Part shown: one piece after another, positions 1 to 7,628 of the stretch
Numbering within the stretch: the first letter of the stretch is position 1
Layout: each line of letters opens with the position of its first letter
NCBI GenBank assembly: GCA_047974855.1
Contig: JBKECT010000029.1
Span: 1 to 64,000, forward strand
Length of the DNA stretch: 64,000 bases
From: CAYNRG01 sp047974855
Lineage (GTDB): Bacteria; Bacillota_I; Bacilli_A; Erysipelotrichales; Erysipelotrichaceae
Direction of reading: 5' to 3'
Notes under the pieces: generated by a model
The model's input: only the letters and a program-made list of their open reading frames with translations
Databases searched by the model: none
What the model was told of the DNA's origin: nothing
Position numbers and translations under genes: made by a program

Positions 1-1074
1 TTGGATGATTTGATTCAGTATTTACCAGAATTATTAGAAGAAACAAGAGGAGTAGTTCCTCGTATTATTGATGGTGTGGTGAAAAACAGTGTAACACTTC
101 AATCAAAAGGTGTATCACTACACCACTTAGGATTAGAATCAAAACTTATGAAGCTTACCGATTCACTTGAAGCAGATTTAGAACAACTCCGTGATGGAAA
201 CTGTAGAGGGATTAAAGAACACTTAGTAAGTTATCGCGAAGAGCTTTCAGAGTTAAATGGTCAGATGGAACAAGAGGGATTGGCATACGAGTCGCTTCAA
301 GCAACAAGAGCAACGCTTGACTCATTTGATGAAAAGGCAAAAGAAAACAACAATAGTGCAAAAGAATTAGCAAAAGTTATGGTTGCTCGTTTTGGATTTG
401 AAGACTTAAGAGCAGATCTTGAGCAAATAGGAGTGAAATTAGAGGAGTTATCAGCTCGTAAGACTGAAATTATTGATGGAATTAATCAAGCACAAAGCTC
501 TTCTTTGGAAAGCTTAAATCAGCTACAAAGTTTGCAAAGTGAATACAATGTATACCAAGGTGAACAACAAGAGATACAAGACAAAATGGATCAAGCAAGA
601 GGGGATGAAGCTCGTGCTAAAAAACAAATTTTAAAATTGCAATTAATAATGAATGAAATGAAGGTTAAAATTCGTAAGCATCGATTACCCTCAATTTCCA
701 CAGCTTATGAATCAGATTTAACACAAGCGTATGAATATATTAATAGTTTAGAAAAATTAATCGAAGAAACGCCATTAAATGTTCAACTCCTTAATGCTAC
801 TTTGAAGGATGCTATCGATTTTATTTATAAATTATACAATAATGTCAATAATGTTGTGGGTATGGCGGTGATGGTTGAGAATACAATTGTGTTTGGAAAT
901 AAGTACCGTTCTACTTATCCAGACATTGACTCAGAACTAACTCGTGCTGAACTTTGCTTTAGAAATGGAGAGTATACACAAGCATTAACTATTGCAATCG
1001 CAACGATTGAAAAAATTCATCCAGGAAAATATGAAAGTTTGATTAAAGAAAATGCAAAAAGTGCAACTGCCTAG
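1..1074 (+). CDS. ezrA: Septation ring formation regulator EzrA, C-terminal part
   Basis: The reading frame is open from the first base, so this is the C-terminal 357 residues or so of a protein usually about 570 residues long; the N-terminal membrane anchor lies outside the window and the TTG at base 1 is not the true start. The visible part is almost wholly alpha-helical coiled coil rich in E, K, Q and L. It ends with the EzrA-type tail, an R-S-x-Y segment followed by AELCFRNGEYTQAL and IEKIHPG. EzrA is a membrane-anchored, spectrin-like protein that limits FtsZ ring assembly and links it to cell wall synthesis. It is followed by a cysteine desulfurase and thiI, the order known from Bacilli. 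Confidence 0.9.
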   Translation: MDDLIQYLPELLEETRGVVPRIIDGVVKNSVTLQSKGVSLHHLGLESKLMKLTDSLEADLEQLRDGNCRGIKEHLVSYREELSELNGQMEQEGLAYESLQATRATLDSFDEKAKENNNSAKELAKVMVARFGFEDLRADLEQIGVKLEELSARKTEIIDGINQAQSSSLESLNQLQSLQSEYNVYQGEQQEIQDKMDQARGDEARAKKQILKLQLIMNEMKVKIRKHRLPSISTAYESDLTQAYEYINSLEKLIEETPLNVQLLNATLKDAIDFIYKLYNNVNNVVGMAVMVENTIVFGNKYRSTYPDIDSELTRAELCFRNGEYTQALTIAIATIEKIHPGKYESLIKENAKSATA

Positions 1075-2194
1075 ATTATATTTAGATTCTGCAAGTACAA
1101 CAGCTATCCATCCAGAAGTCTTGGATGGATATTGTCGCTTGTTAGGGACTGAGTATTACAATACTGATGCTCTCTACGATGAAGCAACGAATCTTTCAAG
1201 GATGATGGAAAAAAGTAGGGCAAGTATTGCAGAAATGCTCCAAGTACATCCTGATGAAGTTTTATTTACTTCTGGAGCTACAGAGTCAAATAACTTAGCT
1301 ATCAAGGGCGTTGCTTTTCAATATCCTGAAAAAAAACATATTATTACAACTCAAATTGAACACTCAAGTGTCTTAAATGCGGTTAAACAATTGGAGAAGG
1401 ATTTTGGATATGAAGTAACTTATCTAGCTGCTAATTCAGAGGGAGTCATTTCAATTGAAGAACTTAAGCACGCAGTACGTCAAGACACTGCGATAATTTC
1501 AATAATGATGGTTAACAATGAGATTGGAAGTATCCAACCGATTAATGAAATTAAAGAATGGATTAAAAAAAATACGTCAGCATTTTTCCATGTGGATGCA
1601 GTACAAGCCATTGGGAAGGTTGATGTGGATATTCGACATATCGATCTTGTAAGTTTATCAGCTCATAAAATTGAGGGATTAAAAGGAAGTGGTGTTTTAA
1701 TTAAAAAACGCCATGTAAAACTTAGTCCACTACTTAATGGTGGTCAGCAAGAGTATGGAATAAGGGGTGGAACTAGTAATTCCTTAGTAAATATTTTCTT
1801 TGCCAAAACGCTACGTTTAGCGCTGGAAAACAAAGAAAAATACGCAAAACAAATAAGAGAGATAAGGCAATATTTGAATGATGAACTTTTAAAAATTGAT
1901 GGAATTGTCTTGAATAGTCCAATTAATGGTGTAAGTCATATAGTTAATTTCTCTTGTTTTGCGATTCCAAGTGAAGTGATGATGAATGCATTGAATCAAA
2001 AAGGAATTGCTGTGGCAGCTCAGAGCACTTGTTCAAGTCAAGAAAAGGGATCTAGGGTGTTAAGGTCAATAGGGTTGGAAGATCGAGCTAGCACATGCAT
2101 TAGAATTAGCTTTTCCCATCATATTACTAAAGAGGATGTTGCACGATTCATCGAAAATTTAAAGGAGATCTGTAAAACTTATGGTAATTTATGA
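1052..2194 (+). CDS. nifZ: Cysteine desulfurase, NifS/NifZ family
   Basis: A 380-residue PLP-dependent aminotransferase class V enzyme that takes sulfur from cysteine as a protein-bound persulfide. The PLP lysine is K206 in the SAHKIEGLKG motif and the persulfide cysteine is C327 in the STCSSQ loop. The short catalytic loop and the position directly before thiI match the NifZ desulfurases of Bacilli that feed sulfur to ThiI for 4-thiouridine in tRNA; the pairing is inferred from context. The ATG lies 23 bases inside ezrA with only a weak purine stretch upstream, so translation is probably coupled. Its stop overlaps the start of thiI by 14 bases. Confidence 0.9.
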   Translation: MQKVQLPRLYLDSASTTAIHPEVLDGYCRLLGTEYYNTDALYDEATNLSRMMEKSRASIAEMLQVHPDEVLFTSGATESNNLAIKGVAFQYPEKKHIITTQIEHSSVLNAVKQLEKDFGYEVTYLAANSEGVISIEELKHAVRQDTAIISIMMVNNEIGSIQPINEIKEWIKKNTSAFFHVDAVQAIGKVDVDIRHIDLVSLSAHKIEGLKGSGVLIKKRHVKLSPLLNGGQQEYGIRGGTSNSLVNIFFAKTLRLALENKEKYAKQIREIRQYLNDELLKIDGIVLNSPINGVSHIVNFSCFAIPSEVMMNALNQKGIAVAAQSTCSSQEKGSRVLRSIGLEDRASTCIRISFSHHITKEDVARFIENLKEICKTYGNL

Positions 2195-3365
2195 CACAAT
2201 CTTAGTTCGATATGGCGAATTATCGACAAAAGGGAGAAATAAAAAAGATTTCATTCGCCAATTAGTCAAAAATATTCGTTTAGCTTTACCAGAAAACAGT
2301 AGCGTAAAAATTGAATCAACTTACGATAGAATTTATATTCGGCTAAATGGAAATGATCCAGATCCTATAGTAACGAAATTGAAAAAAGTATTTGGAATCA
2401 GTTCTTTTTCATTAACACTTAAGATTCCATCAGAAATAAATGAAATTAAATCATGTTGTTTAAAATTAGCTCAAGATGAAGAAAAAGGAACGTTTAAAGT
2501 TGTAACAAAAAGAAATGATAAAAACTTTGAGTATCGAAGTGATGATGTAAACCGTCAAGTGGCGAGTGTTATTCTAGATGAAACAGATCATCAAGTGGAT
2601 GTGCATCACCCAGATTTTAAATTACATGTAGAAATTCGCCAGGAAGCAACTTATATCACAAGTAAACTGATTTCAGGTGCTGGGGGATATCCTGTTGGTA
2701 TAAATGGGAAAGCGCTTGTTTTATTGTCGGGCGGAATTGATTCTCCTGTGGCAGCACATGCCATTATGAAGCGAGGAGTTCGTGTAGAAGCGATTCACTT
2801 TGCATCACCACCATATACTTCAACCAATGCAAAAGATAAAGTGATTGAACTTGCTCGCATTGTGAGTGAATATCAAGGCGAGATGAAGGTCCATATTATC
2901 CCTTTTACAGAAATTCAAATGGAAATTTACAAGCACTTTTCTGAGTCTTATGCAATTACAGGAATGAGAAGAATGATGATACGTACAGCAGAAAAACTAG
3001 CAAGGTTAAAACGATGCTTAGTTCTTGGAACAGGAGAAAGTCTTGGGCAAGTGGCGTCTCAAACGCTTGAGAGTATTGCTTGTATTAATGAAGTGACGCA
3101 GATGCCAATTATTCGCCCATTGATTACATTAGATAAATTAGAAATTATTGATCTAGCTAAAAAGATAGGAACATATGAAACATCTATTTTGCCGTTTGAG
3201 GATTGTTGCACAATTTTTACTCCTAAAAATCCTGTAACAAAACCATTGATTGAAAAAGCAAAAGAATATGAATTACGATTTGATTATGAGCAATTGTTAG
3301 AAAAAATGATTACTAACACAGAAACGACAGTAGTATCTTTAAAAGAAAAGGAAATGTATCTATGA
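2181..3365 (+). CDS. thiI: tRNA 4-thiouridine synthase ThiI
   Basis: A 394-residue sulfurtransferase that adenylates uridine 8 of tRNA and replaces its oxygen with sulfur; it can also supply sulfur for thiazole synthesis. In order: an N-terminal ferredoxin-like and THUMP region (about residues 1-165), the PP-loop SGGIDSP near residue 183, and the FEDCCTIFTPKNP segment near residue 345. The C-terminal rhodanese domain of the E. coli protein is absent, as in Bacilli, so sulfur must arrive another way, most likely from the adjacent desulfurase. An AAAGGAG ribosome site precedes the ATG, which overlaps the desulfurase gene. Confidence 0.94.
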   Translation: MVIYDTILVRYGELSTKGRNKKDFIRQLVKNIRLALPENSSVKIESTYDRIYIRLNGNDPDPIVTKLKKVFGISSFSLTLKIPSEINEIKSCCLKLAQDEEKGTFKVVTKRNDKNFEYRSDDVNRQVASVILDETDHQVDVHHPDFKLHVEIRQEATYITSKLISGAGGYPVGINGKALVLLSGGIDSPVAAHAIMKRGVRVEAIHFASPPYTSTNAKDKVIELARIVSEYQGEMKVHIIPFTEIQMEIYKHFSESYAITGMRRMMIRTAEKLARLKRCLVLGTGESLGQVASQTLESIACINEVTQMPIIRPLITLDKLEIIDLAKKIGTYETSILPFEDCCTIFTPKNPVTKPLIEKAKEYELRFDYEQLLEKMITNTETTVVSLKEKEMYL

Positions 3366-3586
3366 CAAAATTAACTGCAGAGTTTAAAGAGTTACAACAT
3401 AATATTGAAGAGCGTGATGAGTTGCGATTTGTTGTATGTTTGAATCAATTTTTCACTTCAATCCAAGACGATGAAAAAATTAAGTCAGAGAGAAAACTAA
3501 AAATTTATGATATGATTACTCAACTTGGAAATTGTGAAAAGGAAGAAAGAAAAAAGTACATTAGAAAAATTGAAAAATTATTATAA
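3362..3586 (+). CDS. Small charged protein, unknown function
   Basis: A 74-residue protein whose ATG overlaps the thiI stop in an ATGA arrangement, which points to translational coupling and a real gene. It is highly charged (many K and E), with no signal peptide, membrane segment or metal motif; the C-terminal third is basic helix. I do not recognise a family. As last gene of the desulfurase-thiI operon, followed directly by a terminator, it may assist the thiolation pathway, but that is only guilt by association. Confidence 0.6.
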   Translation: MTKLTAEFKELQHNIEERDELRFVVCLNQFFTSIQDDEKIKSERKLKIYDMITQLGNCEKEERKKYIRKIEKLL

Positions 3587-3607
3587 AAAAGCGGTATCGC
3601 TTTTTTT
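3585..3607. terminator. Bidirectional Rho-independent terminator
   Basis: Stem AAAAAAGCG / CGCTTTTTT around the loop GTAT. It overlaps the stop codons of two convergent genes (small protein after thiI, and the metallophosphoesterase) and has a T run on each strand, so it can end transcription from both sides. Confidence 0.8.
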
Positions 3608-4529
3608 ATTCACCAGCCTCTACGGTAGGTGTACTCTCTTCTTCTGGTAAACTTGTAGTGGTTGGAGTCGCTGCGGGTGAACTTGTACTGTTTAAAGTTA
3701 GAATAAGAACTTCAGGATTCGCTAAAAAGCGAATATCTTTATCAGTTGTTCCAAGACCATTGGTAATAAATAATTTTGTTTTATCAACGGTATGAGAACC
3801 CCTGTAATATCGGGTTGCACCCTCAATTGAATTAAATTCACTAAAAATAGGGAAGTAGACTTGTCCACCTAGACTGTGTCCTGACACCTGGACGTTTACA
3901 CGATCGGTTGAAATTTGATTAATCATATCTGGTTCATGAACTGCAAGAATGGCAAAACTATTAGGAGAAAGTTGAGAAAAAACATCCGTCGAATAATCTC
4001 CGATTAAAAGAGAGTCCAAGCCTATTAAAGAAATTGATTGGGAACCGCGATTTCGAAGTAAGATAACTTCATTAGTTATCATTTCAAATCCTGAGCTAGT
4101 CAAGATAGTTTCAGTTGTTGATTTTGAGGTAGTACTCGATAAATCAGTATCTCCTAACACTGCGAATTTTCCTAAAGGAGCATTGATTGATTGTAATAAT
4201 TGTTGTAGCGAATTATTTTCTTCTTCGGATAAGACCACACTATCACTTATCAAATCACCTAAGAAAACGACCACATCAACCGAGGCATCATTAATTAAGT
4301 TAATCGCTTTTTGAAATCGATTTTCATCCATATACTCTCCATAATAAACATCAGAGAAAAAAAGGATATTGATACCATCTAACTGCTCAGGAATAGTATC
4401 TGAAGAAACTGTTTTATAATTCACACCGAAACGAGATGGTGCTACAATAACGGCATCATAATATAAAAGCCCAGCTAAAATAGTGAAGAATAAAATTAAA
4501 GCTATTAAGATGTGAATTGTTTTTCTCAT
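3606..4529 (-). CDS. Membrane-anchored calcineurin-like phosphoesterase, degenerate active site
   Basis: A 307-residue protein: one N-terminal membrane segment (about residues 6-30), a YkuE/YaeI-type metallophosphoesterase fold (about 50-275) and a Ser/Thr/Pro/Glu-rich tail. The family binds two metals through D-x-H, GD, GNH, H and GHxH motifs. Here they read D60-V-Y62, G91-D92, G126-D127-T128, H198 and G217-H218-S219-L220. Two Asp and two His survive, while three His and the catalytic Asn are replaced. That pattern predicts a pseudo-enzyme or a much altered metal site, anchored outside the membrane. A GGAACT-type site precedes the ATG. Its natural ligand is unknown. Confidence 0.8.
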   Translation of the reverse strand: MRKTIHILIALILFFTILAGLLYYDAVIVAPSRFGVNYKTVSSDTIPEQLDGINILFFSDVYYGEYMDENRFQKAINLINDASVDVVVFLGDLISDSVVLSEEENNSLQQLLQSINAPLGKFAVLGDTDLSSTTSKSTTETILTSSGFEMITNEVILLRNRGSQSISLIGLDSLLIGDYSTDVFSQLSPNSFAILAVHEPDMINQISTDRVNVQVSGHSLGGQVYFPIFSEFNSIEGATRYYRGSHTVDKTKLFITNGLGTTDKDIRFLANPEVLILTLNSTSSPAATPTTTSLPEEESTPTVEAGE

Positions 4530-4755
4530 GGGAAGTAGTTCCTTTCGTACTTAAAAATTACTAATTTTATTATATACTATTTAAAGAAGAAAAGGGAATA
4601 TTTCATAGTAAAACCGTTGCTTGTAGCGGTTGAAATGAAAAAGTGCAGGGTGTATTTTGTGAGTGATTTATTTAAAAGATCAAAATAACATAAAAGAGGA
4701 TATTTATCGCTCAAATGTTTAATCATTATTGCATGGCATTAATCTTAGGGCTAAT

Positions 4756-4792
4756 AAAAAGGACTAGGGGGTTACTAACATTCCCTGAGTCC
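4756..4792 (-). terminator. Terminator of the radical SAM gene
   Basis: On the minus strand GGACTCAGGG pairs with CCCCTAGTCC with one bulge, followed by TTTTT. The stem overlaps the stop codon of the upstream radical SAM gene. Confidence 0.65.
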
Positions 4793-5699
4793 AATTTTTT
4801 CTTGCCATTTGTTTATCTATTTCATTAATAGTTATTGTTTTTTTGATAGTCCATAAAGGGGCAATAAGGTCCTCTTTTTTTGCATCTCCAGTTAATCGCT
4901 GGACAATAATAGATGGATGAAGAAGTTGCAATTGTTTACAAACGATGTCCACATATTCTTCCTGAGACAAAATAGGGAATGGTACAGCAAGATATTGTTG
5001 AGTTAAAGTGCTTCCGTTTATTAAATGAAGCATATGAATTTTAACTGCATCCACTTTTAATTCATTGACTTTTTTAATCGTCTCAAGCATCATATCAGCA
5101 CTTTCACCAGGGAGACCGTTGATGATATGTAGGCATATTTTACAGTTTGTTGACTGAATTCGCTGAACACAATCTTTTAATACTGAAAAATCATGCCCAC
5201 GATTAATTTTTTTTGCAGTCTCATCATGAACCGATTGCAGTCCTAGCTCAATCCATATTTCTTTTTTATCAGAGCATTTGTTTAAAAATTCCAGTTTCTC
5301 ATCTTCCAAACAATCGGCTCTAGTTCCAATTGCAATGGCTACAACTTCAGCATGGTCAAGAAAAGGGGATAGACATTGCTCGATTTTATCCAAAGTTCCA
5401 TAGGTGTTTGTATAGGACTGGAAATACGGAATAGTTTTTGCATCAGGCCATTTTTTTTCCATCATTAGTTTTCCTTGATTATATTGTTCAAGCAGCGAAG
5501 ATGATTTAAAAATGAAATCGCCACTACCTCGTTCACTGCAAAATGTACAACCTCCAGTACCACAATGACCATCACGATTTGGGCAAGTAAATCCAGCATC
5601 TAGAGGAACTTTGAAAACTTTTGATCCAAAATGATTTCTTAGATAATAATTCCAAGTGTGATAGCGTTTGTTATCATTGGTATATTGAAATGTATTCAT
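4764..5699 (-). CDS. Radical SAM protein, TIGR01212/YtqA family
   Basis: A 311-residue radical SAM protein of the family with the signature CPNRDG...GGCTFC; here the cysteines are C39, C46, C51 and C54. The latter three would bind the 4Fe-4S cluster that splits S-adenosylmethionine if C46 takes the first place; C39 is the first cysteine in most relatives. The TIM-barrel segments IGTRADCL, ELGLQSVHD and HIINGLPGE are typical. The family resembles Elp3/YhcC proteins; I cannot name its substrate from sequence. It begins 20 bases after a hairpin terminator and is followed by its own terminator, so it is probably transcribed alone. A GGAGG site lies just upstream of the ATG. Confidence 0.85.
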   Translation of the reverse strand: MNTFQYTNDNKRYHTWNYYLRNHFGSKVFKVPLDAGFTCPNRDGHCGTGGCTFCSERGSGDFIFKSSSLLEQYNQGKLMMEKKWPDAKTIPYFQSYTNTYGTLDKIEQCLSPFLDHAEVVAIAIGTRADCLEDEKLEFLNKCSDKKEIWIELGLQSVHDETAKKINRGHDFSVLKDCVQRIQSTNCKICLHIINGLPGESADMMLETIKKVNELKVDAVKIHMLHLINGSTLTQQYLAVPFPILSQEEYVDIVCKQLQLLHPSIIVQRLTGDAKKEDLIAPLWTIKKTITINEIDKQMARKNWTQGMLVTP

Positions 5700-5710
5700 A
5701 GTCCTCCTTT

Positions 5711-5736
5711 AATATAAAAGCGTGGAAGCCCACGCT
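5711..5736 (-). terminator. Terminator after degV
   Basis: Minus-strand stem AGCGTGG / CCACGCT with loop GCTT (5719-5736), then TTTTATATT. It separates degV from the downstream radical SAM gene. Confidence 0.75.
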
Positions 5737-6583
5737 AATTTTCGATAATTTGGATTGCTAGGCATCGCGGTCCACCTTGTGTAATAAATGCACAAGATAA
5801 TTCAACAATTTCGATAACTTGTTGAGGGTAAAGAGAGGTAATCTTATCTTTTACTTTCGTAGCAAGATCTTTTGCGAAGGCATGAGAAATATAAACTCTC
5901 ATGTTGTGCAATCCATTATTCTCATTTAGTGTACTCAAAATTTTGTTTACCGCAATATCGAACGAACGTCCTGTAATAAATTTGTCCAATCGTTTTCCAT
6001 CAGGAGTTTGCATAACAACCGGTTGAAGTTTTAAAACTCCTCCGATAGTTGCCGCAAGAGGGGTGCAACGTCCACCACGTTTTAAAAATCCAAAGTCTGA
6101 AGGCAGTAGAAATGATTTTGCAGTAGCCAACTTCTTTTCAACCAAAGCTAAAATATCAGTAATTGTTTTATCTTCTGTAATCCATTTTAAAATCAATTGA
6201 ACAAGATAACGATGAGGACCACAAAGTGTTTTTGAATTAATCACATGAATTTTCTTTTGGCGATCTTCAGGTAACTGAGACACAGCAGATAGTGCAGTTT
6301 GGTAAGTCCCGGACAAGCCATCAGCCAGACAAAGGTAAATAATGTCATCTTCAGCTGGAATAGATTCAATAGATTCTAGTACCATTCCCACAGAGGGTTG
6401 AGAGGATGAAGGAAAATCAGTTCCTTTTTGGATGAGTTCTAAAAATTCTTTGTCATTAATTTCTACATACTCAAGATAACTTTTACCTCCGATAGTAACA
6501 GAAAGTGGGTTAACAATAAAGCCTAGTTCTCTAGCCTCTGCAGGTGTGTAAAGGCTGGAAGTGTCTGTGATTAAACGTATCAT
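5735..6583 (-). CDS. DegV family fatty-acid-binding protein
   Basis: A 282-residue DegV protein, the family that binds fatty acids and, as FakB, presents them to the FakA kinase. Visible features are the N-terminal MIRLITDTSS, the SSSQPSVG loop, DGLSGTYQ and FGFLKRGGR. The start is placed at 6583 because GAAAGGA stands eight bases upstream; a longer frame to 6610 has no ribosome site and would overlap the next gene. It lies 20 bases behind the hemolysin III-like gene, probably in one transcript, and a terminator follows. No fakA is nearby, so FakB function is inferred from family only. Confidence 0.88.
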   Translation of the reverse strand: MIRLITDTSSLYTPAEARELGFIVNPLSVTIGGKSYLEYVEINDKEFLELIQKGTDFPSSSQPSVGMVLESIESIPAEDDIIYLCLADGLSGTYQTALSAVSQLPEDRQKKIHVINSKTLCGPHRYLVQLILKWITEDKTITDILALVEKKLATAKSFLLPSDFGFLKRGGRCTPLAATIGGVLKLQPVVMQTPDGKRLDKFITGRSFDIAVNKILSTLNENNGLHNMRVYISHAFAKDLATKVKDKITSLYPQQVIEIVELSCAFITQGGPRCLAIQIIEN

Positions 6584-6602
6584 AATAGATGTCCTTTCTA
6601 TA

Positions 6603-7253
6603 TTATGCAATCGTTAGTGCATAACCAATAAAATGAAAAAATGTACCTAATAAAATAAAAATATGAAATAGTTCATGAAAACCCCACTCAGCAGAAAGAT
6701 TGGGTTTTTTTATCATGTAAATAATGGCACCAATCGAGTAAGACACCCCCCCTAGAATAAGCCAAAAAGTGATTGAAGAGGGCAGAGCCATTAAACTGTT
6801 GAAGTCAAAGAGAATGGACCAACCTAAAACAAGATATAAAAGCGTGGATAGTATCCTCGGCATGTTAATCCAAAATATTTTGGCAATAACTCCAAAAATA
6901 GCGATACTCCAAATAACAATTGGAAATATATAACGACTACTCCCTTGAAAAAAAGTCATGCAAACTGGAGTATAAGAACCCACAATAAGGATATAGATCA
7001 TTGCATGATCCAATTTACGAAATTTTTCTTTGTTTGAGGCATTATCATCAATATAATGATAAAAACTAGAGGCGCTATACAAAGCAATAGTGGATAAGGC
7101 GAAGACTAGCAATCCTATATGTGTGAGCAAATTTTTTTGATGGCTATGTGCAATAACTTGTAGAACAACTAAATAAGCAACACCAAAGAGGGCACCAATA
7201 AAATGGGTAAGGCAACTCATTTTATCCTGTGCGTTAATCCAAAATTTTTTCAT
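6603..7253 (-). CDS. Hemolysin III / PAQR family membrane protein
   Basis: A 216-residue integral membrane protein with about seven hydrophobic segments. Near the N-terminus is the SCLTHFIGALFG helix, then SASSFYHYID and DHAMIYILIVGSYTP, and near the end FHELFHIFILLGTFFHF; the conserved His and Asp residues are those placed at the metal site of PAQR/alkaline ceramidase relatives. The start at 7253 is chosen because GGAG sits six bases upstream; a frame start at 7265 lacks a site. Substrate is unknown, and the hemolysin name is historical. Probably co-transcribed with degV. Confidence 0.85.
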   Translation of the reverse strand: MKKFWINAQDKMSCLTHFIGALFGVAYLVVLQVIAHSHQKNLLTHIGLLVFALSTIALYSASSFYHYIDDNASNKEKFRKLDHAMIYILIVGSYTPVCMTFFQGSSRYIFPIVIWSIAIFGVIAKIFWINMPRILSTLLYLVLGWSILFDFNSLMALPSSITFWLILGGVSYSIGAIIYMIKKPNLSAEWGFHELFHIFILLGTFFHFIGYALTIA

Positions 7254-7350
7254 CAGTCTCTCCATCTAGTTTTTAAAACTACTTATAGTATAGCACTTTA
7301 TTTTGTTTATATCAACAATCTTTAATTTAGGGAGATAGTAGTGTTGTTTC

Positions 7351-7379
7351 TTGACTTTTTCATAAGTTTTGGATATGAT
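7351..7379 (+). promoter_or_regulatory. Promoter of the leuS T-box transcript
   Basis: TTGACT (7351-7356), 17-base spacer, TATGAT (7374-7379): a near-consensus housekeeping sigma promoter. Transcription would start near 7386, directly ahead of the T-box leader. Confidence 0.8.
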
Positions 7380-7385
7380 GTAAAA

Positions 7386-7612
7386 GCTATGAAATAGAGT
7401 AGTAGTTTGGATAACTTTTGTAGAGAGTCAAGGGCTGGTGAAACTTGATAAAGAATCAAATGAACTTACTATGGAGCTTTTTCGACATAAAGCGAAAACG
7501 AATTTCCACGTTATAGGAAAATAAGTGCATGATGACTATCTTAAGTAATCATGAACTAAGGTGGTACCGCGTGAATAACGTCCTTAGAGTTGAGGGCGTT
7601 TTTATATTTTTT
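7386..7612 (+). promoter_or_regulatory. T-box riboswitch, leucine specific
   Basis: A tRNA-sensing leader. The conserved T-box AAGGTGGTACCGCG is at 7558-7571, and the terminator AACGTCCTT / GAGGGCGTT with a T run at 7577-7612. In Stem I the specifier loop at 7462-7469 reads GAACTTAC, giving the likely specifier codon CTT (leucine, 7465-7467), which fits the downstream leucyl-tRNA synthetase. Uncharged tRNA-Leu is expected to stabilise the antiterminator and allow transcription of leuS. Stem I boundaries are approximate; the specifier choice is inferred from position and gene. Confidence 0.9.
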
Positions 7613-7628
7613 AAGGAGGGAAAAGAAG

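Noticed and set aside
2120..2185. TPP riboswitch before thiI
   Set aside because: thiI is coupled to the desulfurase gene without an intergenic leader; this fits the tRNA role of ThiI.
4612..4631. Hairpin AACCGTTGC / GTAGCGGTT as a riboswitch or terminator
   Set aside because: It needs two wobble pairs and a tiny loop, lies between a better terminator and the likely promoter of the next gene, and has only a short T run.
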